A stretch of 64,000 nucleotides of DNA. Source: Cardiobacteriaceae bacterium (GTDB lineage Bacteria > Pseudomonadota > Gammaproteobacteria > Cardiobacteriales > Cardiobacteriaceae). The stretch covers positions 62,001 to 126,000 of the forward strand of contig JAUMXB010000001.1 of NCBI GenBank assembly GCA_030529365.1, written 5' to 3'. Shown in pieces: positions 1 to 8,279 of this stretch; within the stretch, counting starts at the first letter, position 1, and the number at the start of each line of letters is the position of its first letter. A program made the position numbers and the translations under genes. A model generated the notes under the pieces. The model had not been told where the DNA came from and ran no database searches. It saw only the letters and a program-made list of their open reading frames with translations.

Positions 1-271
1 CAAAAACGCAGCCAACCACGATCCACAACATTGCAACCGGACCATACAGGGCACCGAGAATCGGTCCGAAAATGGGGCCGGTTCCGGCGATGTTGAGCAG
101 CTGGATCAGCCAGATCTTGGTTCTTGACATCGCCACATAATCCACACCGTCGGCACTGACGTGCGCCGGAGTTGGACGCTGCGGCTTGATGCCGAAAACC
201 TTCTCGACGAGAGCTCCATAGACAAAGTATCCCGCAATCAGCAGCGCGACACAGAAAAGAAATACCAACAT
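1..271 (-). CDS. CstA-family carbon starvation/peptide-pyruvate transporter, N-terminal part
   Basis: The first 90 codons of a minus-strand gene that runs off the left edge. The protein starts MLVFLFCVALLIAGYFVYG, a membrane segment, followed by LVEKVFGIKP, a DGVDYV motif and an IAGTGPIFGPILGALYG stretch. These match the N-terminus of the CstA family, multi-helix inner-membrane transporters linked to uptake of peptides or pyruvate. The ATG at 269-271 is the first Met. The subfamily (long CstA or the shorter type) cannot be judged from this fragment. A repeat element and a small opposite-oriented intergenic gap lie upstream. Confidence 0.8.
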   Translation of the reverse strand, partial: MLVFLFCVALLIAGYFVYGALVEKVFGIKPQRPTPAHVSADGVDYVAMSRTKIWLIQLLNIAGTGPIFGPILGALYGPVAMLWIVVGCVF

Positions 272-461
272 AAACTTAACCTTTTGAATTTTTGTTATTC
301 ATGCCTTGAGCCAAGACACGCCATCACTCCTCCGGAGCGGCGCAATTATCATAAAAAAATGGCAATGTGTAAACGAAAAAAACGTTTTGTTTATTGAATT
401 TATGGCATCTTTTTTAGCAAACATGCCCTTCTTGTCGGCAATGATTGTCGGCTCTTTCAAA

Positions 462-543
462 ATAGTATCTTTTTCTCATGTATAAGCGCTTTTCATGAGA
501 AAAATTATTAATTAAAGCGCTTTTTTCCGATAAATTTTCTCAT
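462..543. repeat. AAGCGCTT dyad element 1 (two units)
   Basis: Cores AAGCGCTT at 484-491 and 515-522, 31 bp apart, each inside a CTCAT..ATGAG-type palindrome. The left end is ATAGTATCTTTTTCTCAT. The right end carries CTCAT and includes the TGA stop codon (540-542) of the small minus-strand gene next door. Confidence 0.9.
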
Positions 544-722
544 GCCTCCAGTTTGTCTTCTGTATCTTGCCCGTCTTTTTCACTCTTCTTTTCCAACGGC
601 GGATCATGCTTGATCATCGGCACACAGCGCCGGCAATTGCCCTCGTCCAGTCCGGCTTCCCTGACGAAATCACAGTATTTTTTCCAGCCAGCCTGAAAGC
701 TTTTCCATATTCTCGCGATCAT
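540..722 (-). CDS. small conserved Cys-containing protein, DUF5363-like
   Basis: A 60-residue soluble protein starting MIARIWKSFQAGWKKYCDF with a central GNCRRCVP motif and a charged, probably disordered tail. A small Trp/Tyr-Cys protein ending its conserved core in a CVP motif resembles the DUF5363 family of gammaproteobacteria; that assignment is from memory of the motif and is tentative. The start at 722 is chosen because GGAGAGAAGAA precedes it. Longer in-frame starts lack a ribosome site. Its stop codon lies within the right end of dyad element 1. Function unknown. Confidence 0.55.
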   Translation of the reverse strand: MIARIWKSFQAGWKKYCDFVREAGLDEGNCRRCVPMIKHDPPLEKKSEKDGQDTEDKLEA

Positions 723-785
723 TTCTTCTCTCCAATGGCAGATGTTCAATATAAATTCCAAAACAAAAGCATGAGTTAATGCACA

Positions 786-814
786 TTTCTTTCCCAGTGC
801 GGATTCTTTATAAT
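786..814 (+). promoter_or_regulatory. probable sigma-70 promoter of the ccm operon
   Basis: TTTCTT at 786-791, a 17 bp spacer and a perfect TATAAT at 809-814, 46 bp before the ccmC start. The -35 box is weak, the -10 box is consensus. Confidence 0.55.
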
Positions 815-859
815 GCCGCATTCTTACGCATTATTCATATCAAAAAGAGCTTTTTCATC

Positions 860-1597
860 ATGAGTTTTTGGCAACGCCTAAACAAATGGGGGCACAAATA
901 TGCCAATCCTGCCGGATTTGACCGTCTTTGCGGCCATTTCCTGCCGTGGCTGACGCCGCTTGCCTGGGGGCTTTTCTTCGCGGCGCTTGTCTGGGGACTG
1001 GCTTTTGCCCCTACCGATTACCAGCAGAAAGACAGCTACCGCATCATCTATATCCACGTACCGACCGCAGCGCTCTCCATGTCGATCTATGTGATGATGG
1101 CAATCGCCTCCTTCATCTACTTCGTTTGGCGCGTGGACATTTGCGCCACCTTTGCCCGTGCCGCCGCGCCCTATGGCGCCCTGATGACCGCTCTGGCCCT
1201 GATTACCGGCGCCATCTGGGGAAAACCCACCTGGGGCACATACTGGACCTGGGAACCGCGCCTCACTTCCGAGCTCATTCTCCTCTTTATCTATCTTGCT
1301 TATATCCTGCTGCAAGCCAGTGTTGAAGACCGCCAACAGGCGGATCGCCTTTGTGCGATTCTCGCCATTGTGGGCGTCATCAATATTCCCATCATTCATT
1401 ATTCCGTGGTGTGGTGGAATTCCATCCACCAGGGCGCCACCCTGTTCAAACTTGCCCGGCCTTCCATGCCGCCGAGCATGCTTTGGCCGCTGCTGCTCTC
1501 CTTGCTGGCCTTTTATTTGCTGTTTTTCTCCTACATATTGAAAGCGATGCAGAATCTTATTCTTGAACGCCGCATCCAGCGCGCATTGGCAGGCTGA
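860..1597 (+). CDS. ccmC: heme transporter subunit CcmC
   Basis: Inner-membrane protein of 245 residues with six predicted helices. It carries the family's tryptophan-rich periplasmic motif (WGKPTWGTYWTWEPRLTSE), which together with conserved His residues binds heme and passes it to CcmE. The motif has Glu where most CcmC proteins have Asp (WEPRLTS). The start MSFWQRLNKW at 860 fits family length; an in-frame extension to 779 would run through the promoter. First gene of a tightly packed operon ccmCDEFGHI, in which each following gene overlaps its predecessor or nearly abuts it. Confidence 0.95.
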   Translation: MSFWQRLNKWGHKYANPAGFDRLCGHFLPWLTPLAWGLFFAALVWGLAFAPTDYQQKDSYRIIYIHVPTAALSMSIYVMMAIASFIYFVWRVDICATFARAAAPYGALMTALALITGAIWGKPTWGTYWTWEPRLTSELILLFIYLAYILLQASVEDRQQADRLCAILAIVGVINIPIIHYSVVWWNSIHQGATLFKLARPSMPPSMLWPLLLSLLAFYLLFFSYILKAMQNLILERRIQRALAG

Positions 1598-1599
1598 TC

Positions 1600-1770
1600 A
1601 TGGCATTTTCCTCTTTCGCCGAATTTCTTGCCATGGGCAAGCATGGCGCTTTCGTCTGGAGCGCTTACGCCATCGTCGTCATTGCCATTGTGGCCATGCA
1701 AGTCCTCGTTCGCCAGCGCCAGCGCCGCTTGCGTCAAACCCTGGAAAACCTTAAAAAATCATCCTCATGA
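1600..1770 (+). CDS. ccmD: heme exporter accessory protein CcmD
   Basis: A 56-residue single-span membrane protein. The N-terminal FLAMGKHGAFVWSAYA segment is typical of CcmD, followed by a Val/Ile helix and a basic cytoplasmic tail (RQRQRRLRQ). CcmD helps release holo-CcmE from the CcmABC complex. It begins 2 bp after the ccmC stop, and its ATGA stop overlaps the start of ccmE. Identity rests on size, topology and position as much as sequence. Confidence 0.9.
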   Translation: MAFSSFAEFLAMGKHGAFVWSAYAIVVIAIVAMQVLVRQRQRRLRQTLENLKKSSS

Positions 1771-2234
1771 ATCCCAACCGCAAAAAGCGCCTCACCCTGA
1801 TCGGCATCATTTTCGTCGTCTTTGCCCTGGCTGTTGGCCTGATGCTTTATGCCATGCAAAGCGATCTCAATCATTATTATTCGCTGGACAAGATTGCCAG
1901 TGGCGAAGTGCCCGTCGAGCAGCCGGGCATCCGCGTCGGCGGCATGGTCGAGCAGCAATCGCTGGAGCGCAAGGGCGACAGCCTTGACGTGGTATTCCGC
2001 ATCACCGATTTCCGCAGCCCTCCGCTTACCCTGCATTACAGCGGCATTCTTCCCGACCTTTTCCGCGAAGGCCAGGGCGTGATTGCCCGTGGCACGCTTG
2101 GCAAAGACGGTATTTTCCGTGCCGAAGAAATCCTCGCCAAGCACGATGAAAACTATATGCCGCCGGAAGTTGCCGCCGATCTGGAGAAGGTCAACCATCC
2201 CGGTTACGGCAAACCGCAAAGCGGCCAGCCATGA
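1767..2234 (+). CDS. ccmE: periplasmic heme chaperone CcmE
   Basis: A 155-residue protein with an N-terminal membrane anchor (about residues 9-30) and a periplasmic OB-fold domain. The heme-binding motif LAKHDENY is present, with the covalent-heme His at residue 126 and the conserved Tyr at 130. CcmE takes heme from CcmC and delivers it to the CcmF/H ligase. Overlaps ccmD and ccmF by ATGA junctions, implying translational coupling. Confidence 0.96.
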   Translation: MNPNRKKRLTLIGIIFVVFALAVGLMLYAMQSDLNHYYSLDKIASGEVPVEQPGIRVGGMVEQQSLERKGDSLDVVFRITDFRSPPLTLHYSGILPDLFREGQGVIARGTLGKDGIFRAEEILAKHDENYMPPEVAADLEKVNHPGYGKPQSGQP

Positions 2235-4165
2235 TTGTCGAACTGGGTCATTACAGTCTCCTGCTTGCCGGTGTCGTTGCCCTGCTGCAATGCCTGCTGC
2301 CCTTTTTTGCGGCGGATAACCCGCGCGTGCAGGCCATTGTGATGCGGGCGGCAACCTTGCAGTGCCTCTTGCTGACCGTGAGCTTTTTTGCGCTGGTGCA
2401 CGCGTTTTATCACAACGATTTCAGCCTGCATTATGTCGCCGGACACAGCAACAGCCTGCTGCCCTGGTATTACCGCATTTCCGCGGTATGGGGCGGCCAT
2501 GAAGGCTCGCTGCTGCTGTGGATTTACATTCTTTCGCTGTGGACGTTTGCCGTGGCCGTGCGCAGCAAAACCTTGCCCGGCGGATTCCGCACCCGCGTGC
2601 TCGCGGTGCTGGGATACATTCTTGCCGGTTTCATCAGCTTTATCGTGCTGACTTCCAACCCCTTCCTGCGCCAGCCGGTACTGCCCTTTGACGGCCGCGA
2701 TCTCAACCCTCTTCTCCAGGATCCCGGGCTGATTTTCCATCCGCCTTTGCTTTACGGCGGCTATGTCGGCTTTGCCGTGGCATTCGCCTTTGTGGTTGCC
2801 GGCTTGTGGCAAGGGCGGCTGGACAGCCTGTGGCTCAGGCGTTGCCGACCGTGGACACTGGTGGCCTGGCTCACGCTTACCCTTGGTATCGCGCTGGGCA
2901 GCTACTGGGCCTATTACGAACTGGGCTGGGGCGGCTGGTGGTTCTGGGATCCGGTGGAAAATGCCTCGCTCATGCCGTGGCTGGTAGGCACTGCCCTGAT
3001 TCACACCCTTGCGGTCAGTGAACGGCGCGGCATCTTCATGATCTGGACGGCATTGCTCGCCATTCTGGCCTTTTCCCTGAGCGTAGTTGGCACGTTCCTG
3101 GTGCGATCCGGCATTCTCACGTCCGTGCACGCCTTTGCGAGCGATCCCACACGCGGCATCTACATCCTGGCGCTGCTGGTTGCCATCACCCTGCCCGCGC
3201 TGCTGCTCCTCATTTTCCGTGCCAACACCCTGTCGCGCTCCGCGCCTTATGCCCTGCTGTCGCGCGAAAGCGGCATACTTGCCAACAACTGGCTCTTTTC
3301 CGGTGCCTGTCTTGTGGTCATGCTCGGTACGCTGTATCCATTGGTGGCAGACGTACTCAATCTCGGCAAGATTTCCGTCGGCGCCCCCTATTTCAACCGC
3401 CTGATTGTGCCGCTTGCCCTGCTGAGCCTGCTCATTCTCGGCATCGGCCCCCTGCTCAACTGGCGCAAACATGCGCTTGCCGGTATCCGCCCGTGGCTGC
3501 TCTTCAATCTGGCCTTTGCTGCTCTCTTCGCCATCATCCTCATGGTGACCATCGTGCCGGATGCCAACCTGCTCACCATCTTTGCACTGGCCAGCAGCGG
3601 CTTTGCCTTGTCAGCCATCGTCAGCGACTATCTGATACGCCTCAAAAAACGCGGCATTGCCGGCCTGAAAACGCGCGCCAGCATGACCGGCATGCTGCTT
3701 GCCCACTTGGGCTACGTGGTCATGGCATTGGCGATTACCGCAACTGGCCTCTACAGCAACGAGCAGGACATGCGCATCCGCGAGGGGCAAAGCATCAACA
3801 TGGCGCAATACCGCATTACGCTGCTTGGCCTGCGCGACTATGAAGGTCCCAACTACCAATCCACCCAGGGCCGCTTCCGTCTGGAAAAAGACGGCGATGA
3901 ACAGTTCTTCGCCCTGCTCTTGCCGGCCAAGCGCAGCTATTTCTCCTCGACCATGCCGATGACGGAATCCGCGCGTCTGGTCACGCCCACGCACGATCTC
4001 TACATCGCACTTGCCGAAAATCTCGGCAATGGTGACTGGGCCGTCCGTGTGCAATACAAGCCGTTTATCAGCTGGATCTGGATTGGCGCCCTGCTGATGG
4101 CGCTCGGTGGACTCATCGCCGCCACCGACCGCATTTACCGCCAGCGTTTTGTGGAGCACGCATGA
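2231..4165 (+). CDS. ccmF: cytochrome c heme lyase subunit CcmF
   Basis: A 644-residue multi-span membrane protein, normal length for CcmF. It contains the WWD heme-handling signature (WGGWWFWDPVENASLMPWL) around residues 235-255, preceded by a WGGHEGSLLLW motif and conserved His residues. CcmF is the core of the heme ligation complex that attaches heme to CXXCH motifs of apocytochromes in the periplasm. It overlaps ccmE and ccmG by 4 bp. Cytochrome c4 at 48491 in this window is a likely client. Confidence 0.97.
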   Translation: MIVELGHYSLLLAGVVALLQCLLPFFAADNPRVQAIVMRAATLQCLLLTVSFFALVHAFYHNDFSLHYVAGHSNSLLPWYYRISAVWGGHEGSLLLWIYILSLWTFAVAVRSKTLPGGFRTRVLAVLGYILAGFISFIVLTSNPFLRQPVLPFDGRDLNPLLQDPGLIFHPPLLYGGYVGFAVAFAFVVAGLWQGRLDSLWLRRCRPWTLVAWLTLTLGIALGSYWAYYELGWGGWWFWDPVENASLMPWLVGTALIHTLAVSERRGIFMIWTALLAILAFSLSVVGTFLVRSGILTSVHAFASDPTRGIYILALLVAITLPALLLLIFRANTLSRSAPYALLSRESGILANNWLFSGACLVVMLGTLYPLVADVLNLGKISVGAPYFNRLIVPLALLSLLILGIGPLLNWRKHALAGIRPWLLFNLAFAALFAIILMVTIVPDANLLTIFALASSGFALSAIVSDYLIRLKKRGIAGLKTRASMTGMLLAHLGYVVMALAITATGLYSNEQDMRIREGQSINMAQYRITLLGLRDYEGPNYQSTQGRFRLEKDGDEQFFALLLPAKRSYFSSTMPMTESARLVTPTHDLYIALAENLGNGDWAVRVQYKPFISWIWIGALLMALGGLIAATDRIYRQRFVEHA

Positions 4166-4698
4166 AGAAAACCCTGCCTCTCGCCCTCCTCATCCTCGGC
4201 ATTTTCCTTGCCATAACCGCCTTTTTCGTGGGCGGCCTCGGCAAAAATCCGCGCGAACTGCCTTCCGTCATGACAGGCAAGGCGCTGCCCGCTTTCAATC
4301 TGCCCGCACTCGATGGCAACACGCGCCATCACAACGGCGATCTGCCACAAGGCCCTTTCCTGCTCAACGTCTGGGCGAGCTGGTGCCCGGCTTGCCATAT
4401 CGAGCATCCCTATTTGCTGAAGCTCGGCAAGGAAATTCCCATTGTCGGCCTCAACTGGCCGGCCAATAACGCCAGCGAAGCACAGGATGCCGCCCTCATG
4501 CTCAAGCGCCAGGGCAATCCCTACCGTCTGGTTATCGTGGACAGTGAAGGACGCATGACCACCGATCTCGGCGTCTATGGCGCACCGGAAACCTTCCTCA
4601 TCGCCGCCGACGGCACCATACTGCACCGCCATGCCGGCCCCATGGATGCACGCATCTGGCGCGAAACCTTCCAGCCCCTGCTCGGAGGCAAACCATGA
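4162..4698 (+). CDS. ccmG: thiol-disulfide oxidoreductase CcmG/DsbE
   Basis: A 178-residue protein with an N-terminal membrane anchor and a periplasmic thioredoxin fold. The active site is WASWCPACHIEHP, and the family's acidic/Pro region YGAPETFLI (the cis-Pro loop) follows. It keeps apocytochrome or CcmH cysteines reduced before heme attachment. ATGA overlaps at both ends with ccmF and ccmH. Confidence 0.95.
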   Translation: MKKTLPLALLILGIFLAITAFFVGGLGKNPRELPSVMTGKALPAFNLPALDGNTRHHNGDLPQGPFLLNVWASWCPACHIEHPYLLKLGKEIPIVGLNWPANNASEAQDAALMLKRQGNPYRLVIVDSEGRMTTDLGVYGAPETFLIAADGTILHRHAGPMDARIWRETFQPLLGGKP

Positions 4699-5141
4699 AG
4701 CGCCTGCCTGCCCTGTTTCTTGTGCTCTTTGCGGGCTTGGCCCTTGCCGCCACGCCGCAATTCAGCGATCCGGCACAGGAAGCGCAATATTATGATCTCA
4801 TTCGCGTTATCCGCTGCCCGACCTGCCAGAACCAGAACATCGCCGAATCCGATGCGCCGCTCGCGCGCCAATTGCGCGAACAAATCGAAGCGCAAATCAA
4901 GGAAGGGCGCAGCGACCAGGAAATCAGCGCATATCTGGTCGATCGCTATGGCGATTTCATCACCTATGCGCCGCCTTTTGCCGCGCGCACCTGGCTGCTG
5001 TGGCTGGCGCCCTTTGTTATCATGATTGCCAGTCTGGTGTGGTGGTTCATGCGCCGTCGGCATGGCGCGGAAAAACGCCTGAACAGCCATGAACAGGCCG
5101 AGCTGCGCACCCTGCTCAACCGCTACCGGAAACAGCCATGA
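4695..5141 (+). CDS. ccmH: cytochrome c maturation protein CcmH
   Basis: A 148-residue protein with a signal peptide, the redox motif RCPTCQNQNIAESDAP and a C-terminal membrane helix (WLLWLAPFVIMIASLVWWFM). The LRCxxC-type motif defines CcmH/CycL, which reduces the apocytochrome CXXCH cysteines within the heme ligase complex. This is the short CcmH form; the TPR part is encoded separately by ccmI just downstream, with a 4 bp overlap. Confidence 0.95.
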   Translation: MKRLPALFLVLFAGLALAATPQFSDPAQEAQYYDLIRVIRCPTCQNQNIAESDAPLARQLREQIEAQIKEGRSDQEISAYLVDRYGDFITYAPPFAARTWLLWLAPFVIMIASLVWWFMRRRHGAEKRLNSHEQAELRTLLNRYRKQP

Positions 5142-6316
5142 TACTTGCCGGTTTCATTCTTTTCGGCCTTGCCGTCCTGCTTTACCTGCTCAGCGCGAAA
5201 AGCCGCACATCCGCCGCCGCGCTTCCCCGCGATGCCGATATTGCCGCCCTGATTGCCGAGCATGACGCGCAAACGTTTACCAGCGACGAAGAACGCGAAG
5301 AAAGCGAATATCGCCTGTATCACGCCATCCGCCATATCGAGCGCCACCGCGACAACACGCAACGCCTGCCCCTGGCCCTCTTTGCCATCGCTCCCCTGCT
5401 TCTGCTCGCTGCCAGCTGGCTGTGGTATGCCCAACTGGGTGGCAACTTCGCCCTGCACTGGCAAGCGCTTGCTGCCAAACTGCAACCCGCGCTTACTCGC
5501 AGCCTGCATCTGGGCGAACTGCCACAAGGTCTCGACGACCAGGCCATGCACACCTACTGCCAGGCCCTGCAAAGCCAGATCAGCCGCGACGACAACGAGC
5601 AGCTCGCCATCCTTGGCCAATGCTACAGCCAGTACGGCAACCATGCGGCCGCTTTGCCCGTCTATCGCCATCTTCTGCGCCGCGCGCCCACCGACGACCG
5701 CATCGCCCTGCAATACGCGCAGGCCAGCCTCTTTGCCAACCCCGACCAAGCCATGGGCAGCGACGTCGAAGCCATCCTTACCCGCCTCTACCGCGCCAAC
5801 CCGGATGACACCCTCACCGGCATCCTGCTCGCCACCGCCTATACCCGCGCTGACGACCGCGAACGCGCCCTGCCCGTCTGGCGGCAGCTCAAGGCGCGCA
5901 CGGCCAGCGACCATCCCTTTTACGAACTGATTGCCCGCAGCGAAGCGCAACTCGCAGCACAAAGCGGCGCAGCGCAAGCCTCGCCAGCCAGCGGCATCGC
6001 CGAACGCCCCGCCACCATCGTCATCCCTCCGGCGCTGCTCGCCACCCTTCCCGAAGGCGCACAACTCTTCGTCATGTTGAGCGGTGAGGAAAGCCCCGTG
6101 CCCATCGCCGTGGAAAAGCTCGATCCGCGCGAAATGCAAACCATCCGTTTCACCCGCGAACACAGCATGAGCGGCGGCAGCTTCCTCGATCGCGACGACC
6201 TCGTGCTGCGCGCCTTCCTCTCTGCCGACGGCACCGTCACCGGCGAACGCCTCGGCGAAGTCCGCCAGGATTTCCATCTCGACACCCATCCCATGCTCGA
6301 ATTCCCCGCGCCATGA
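5138..6316 (+). CDS. ccmI: apocytochrome c chaperone CcmI (TPR protein)
   Basis: A 392-residue protein with an N-terminal membrane helix, a second helix near residues 75-95 and a periplasmic TPR region (for example YSQYGNHAAALPVYRHLL). The C-terminal domain, about residues 290-392, is the usual CcmI beta-rich part. CcmI binds the C-terminus of apocytochromes c and presents them to CcmFH. It ends the first ccm transcription block; dyad element 2 starts 9 bp after its stop. Confidence 0.9.
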   Translation: MILAGFILFGLAVLLYLLSAKSRTSAAALPRDADIAALIAEHDAQTFTSDEEREESEYRLYHAIRHIERHRDNTQRLPLALFAIAPLLLLAASWLWYAQLGGNFALHWQALAAKLQPALTRSLHLGELPQGLDDQAMHTYCQALQSQISRDDNEQLAILGQCYSQYGNHAAALPVYRHLLRRAPTDDRIALQYAQASLFANPDQAMGSDVEAILTRLYRANPDDTLTGILLATAYTRADDRERALPVWRQLKARTASDHPFYELIARSEAQLAAQSGAAQASPASGIAERPATIVIPPALLATLPEGAQLFVMLSGEESPVPIAVEKLDPREMQTIRFTREHSMSGGSFLDRDDLVLRAFLSADGTVTGERLGEVRQDFHLDTHPMLEFPAP

Positions 6317-6325
6317 AAAAGATAA

Positions 6326-6407
6326 ATGGTAAATTTTCTCATAGAGAAGCGCTTTTAACGATAAAAAATTACTATAGTAAGCGCTTATTGATGAGAAAAT
6401 TTACCAT
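6326..6407. repeat. AAGCGCTT dyad element 2 (two units)
   Basis: Cores at 6347-6354 and 6379-6386. This is the only two-unit copy with a 32 bp rather than 31 bp core interval. Ends are ATGGTAAATTTTCTCAT and ATGAGAAAATTTACCAT, exact inverted repeats of 17 bp. It sits between ccmI and ccmA. Confidence 0.9.
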
Positions 6408-6425
6408 TACAATTTCTCTGCTACC

Positions 6426-7022
6426 ATGAATACCGAACACCTGCGCGCCAGCAACATCGGCATCCTGCGCAACCACACCCCCATCGTGCGCGGACTCGAT
6501 CTCGCCATCGAAGCCGGCCATGCCTACTATCTGCGCGGCGACAACGGCAGCGGCAAAACCACCCTGCTGCAAGCGCTTGCCGGCCTGCTCGCCATCCAGG
6601 CCGGCAACATCAGCCGCCATGTTCCCCTGCTCTATCTCGGCCATCGCCCCGGCATCAAGGGCGTGCTCACCGTGCGCGAAAACCTCGCCCTCGCCGCCCG
6701 CCTCTATCACGACCATATCCCGGAAAACGCCATTCTGGAACAGGCCATTGCCGCCGTTGGCCTTGTCCGCCAGGCCGACCGGCAGGCCCGCCATCTCTCC
6801 GCAGGCCAGCAGCGCCGCACCCAGCTGGCGCGATTGTGGTTGCCCTGTCCGCCGCTGTGGCTGCTCGACGAACCGCTCACCGCCCTTGATGTCAAGGCCG
6901 CAGCAACCCTTGCCGCGCGCTGCCGCGAACACGTCAAGGCTGGCGGCAGCCTCGTCGTCACCTCGCACCAGCATTTCGATTTCGCCGACCTTCCCCTGCA
7001 AGAATGGAATCTGAGCCCATGA
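6426..7022 (+). CDS. ccmA: heme exporter ABC ATPase CcmA
   Basis: A 198-residue ABC ATPase. Walker A is GDNGSGKTT, the signature is LSAGQQRRTQLARL and Walker B is LWLLDEPLTALD. With CcmB it powers release of holo-CcmE from CcmC. Family length is normal. Unusually it lies after ccmI rather than at the head of the operon, separated from it by dyad element 2, and overlaps ccmB by 4 bp. Confidence 0.95.
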   Translation: MNTEHLRASNIGILRNHTPIVRGLDLAIEAGHAYYLRGDNGSGKTTLLQALAGLLAIQAGNISRHVPLLYLGHRPGIKGVLTVRENLALAARLYHDHIPENAILEQAIAAVGLVRQADRQARHLSAGQQRRTQLARLWLPCPPLWLLDEPLTALDVKAAATLAARCREHVKAGGSLVVTSHQHFDFADLPLQEWNLSP

Positions 7023-7678
7023 TTCGCACCCTGCTTGCCCGCGAATTGCGCGTCACCTGGCGCAACCCGCAGCTCCTCTTCCAGCCCCTGCTCTTTTTCA
7101 TCCTCACCCTCTGCCTCTTTCCCATCGGCCTGGGCACCGACAACGCCACCCTCGCGCGCATCGCCCCGGCCGCCGTCTGGATCGCCCTGCTCCTTGCCGC
7201 ACTGCTGGCTGGCGAACAGCTTTTCGCCGCCGACTACCAGGACGGCACCCTCAGCCAGGATGCCATCCACCTGCCGCTCTGGCTGCTGGTGGCCGTGAAA
7301 ATCCTGGCGGCCTGGCTGCGCTTCGTGCTGCCGCTGCTGATCGCCCTGCCCGTCATCGCCATCATGCTGCACATCCCGGCCGACCGCCTGCCCATCACCG
7401 CCCTGCTCATGACCATCGGCAGCCTGGCCCTGCTCCTCATTGCCGGCATCGGCGCAGCGCTCACTCTCACGCAAAGCCAGGCCACCTTCCTGCGCTATCT
7501 CATCGTGATACCGCTGTATTTGCCGGTGCTGATTATTGGCGTGACCGCCAGCGCCGACCATTTCCTCGGCCTCCCCGTGCTCGGTCATGCCGCGCTGCTT
7601 GCCGCATTCACCCTCTTTTCCCTGCTCGGCATGATTCCCTTCACCGCGCTCGCCATCCGCGCCCAGCCCTTGCCATAG
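7019..7678 (+). CDS. ccmB: heme exporter permease CcmB
   Basis: A 219-residue inner-membrane protein with about six helices, starting MIRTLLARELRVTWRN, the conserved CcmB opening. The ATG at 7019 overlaps the ccmA TGA. An in-frame ATG 15 bp upstream lies inside ccmA and is less likely. CcmB pairs with the CcmA ATPase. Last gene of the ccm set. Confidence 0.95.
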   Translation: MIRTLLARELRVTWRNPQLLFQPLLFFILTLCLFPIGLGTDNATLARIAPAAVWIALLLAALLAGEQLFAADYQDGTLSQDAIHLPLWLLVAVKILAAWLRFVLPLLIALPVIAIMLHIPADRLPITALLMTIGSLALLLIAGIGAALTLTQSQATFLRYLIVIPLYLPVLIIGVTASADHFLGLPVLGHAALLAAFTLFSLLGMIPFTALAIRAQPLP

Positions 7679-7739
7679 ACGATTTCAGTGGCATCGCGCA
7701 AATCATCGTCCGTCTTTTTCCTGCTGAAGGCTTAGGTCA

Positions 7740-7818
7740 ATAGTTTTTTCTCACTATAAAGCGCTTTTATCGAGAAAATTTCTCATAACAAGCGCTTTAT
7801 ATTGAGAAAAATAACCAT
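7740..7818. repeat. AAGCGCTT dyad element 3 (two units)
   Basis: Cores at 7759-7766 and 7790-7797, 31 bp apart. The left end is ATAGTTTTTTCTCA, the right end GAGAAAAATAACCAT. It lies between the convergent ccmB and PII genes. Confidence 0.9.
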
Positions 7819-7845
7819 TACAACCGTTTTGATGAAAAAAGAAAT

Positions 7846-7880
7846 AAAAAAGGGTTGTCCGTTTCCCGGACAACCCCAAA
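7846..7880 (-). terminator. rho-independent terminator of the pyrB-PII operon
   Basis: Perfect 10 bp stem GGGTTGTCCG / CGGACAACCC (7852-7861 and 7867-7876) with a 5-base loop. On the minus strand it is followed by a run of six T, so it ends transcription coming from the PII gene. Confidence 0.85.
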
Positions 7881-7931
7881 ATGGTCTTGCTGATGAACGC
7901 TCTCCGTATTCGCTAGCGGAGAGCAGCGGGA

Positions 7932-8279
<348 letters not shown>

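Noticed and set aside
462-543. AAGCGCTT as a DNA uptake sequence
   Set aside because: Known uptake words occur in genes as well as gaps and without a fixed partner spacing. Here almost all armed copies are intergenic dyads. It cannot be excluded without uptake tests, but the sequence does not support it.
5123-6289. Long antisense frames over real genes (also 11763-12962, 22878-25523, 31660-33360, 58204-60477)
   Set aside because: High G+C creates long frames opposite real genes. None has a ribosome site or family motifs, while the opposite strands encode clear ccmI, sufS, glnE, glnS and rseP-cdsA.
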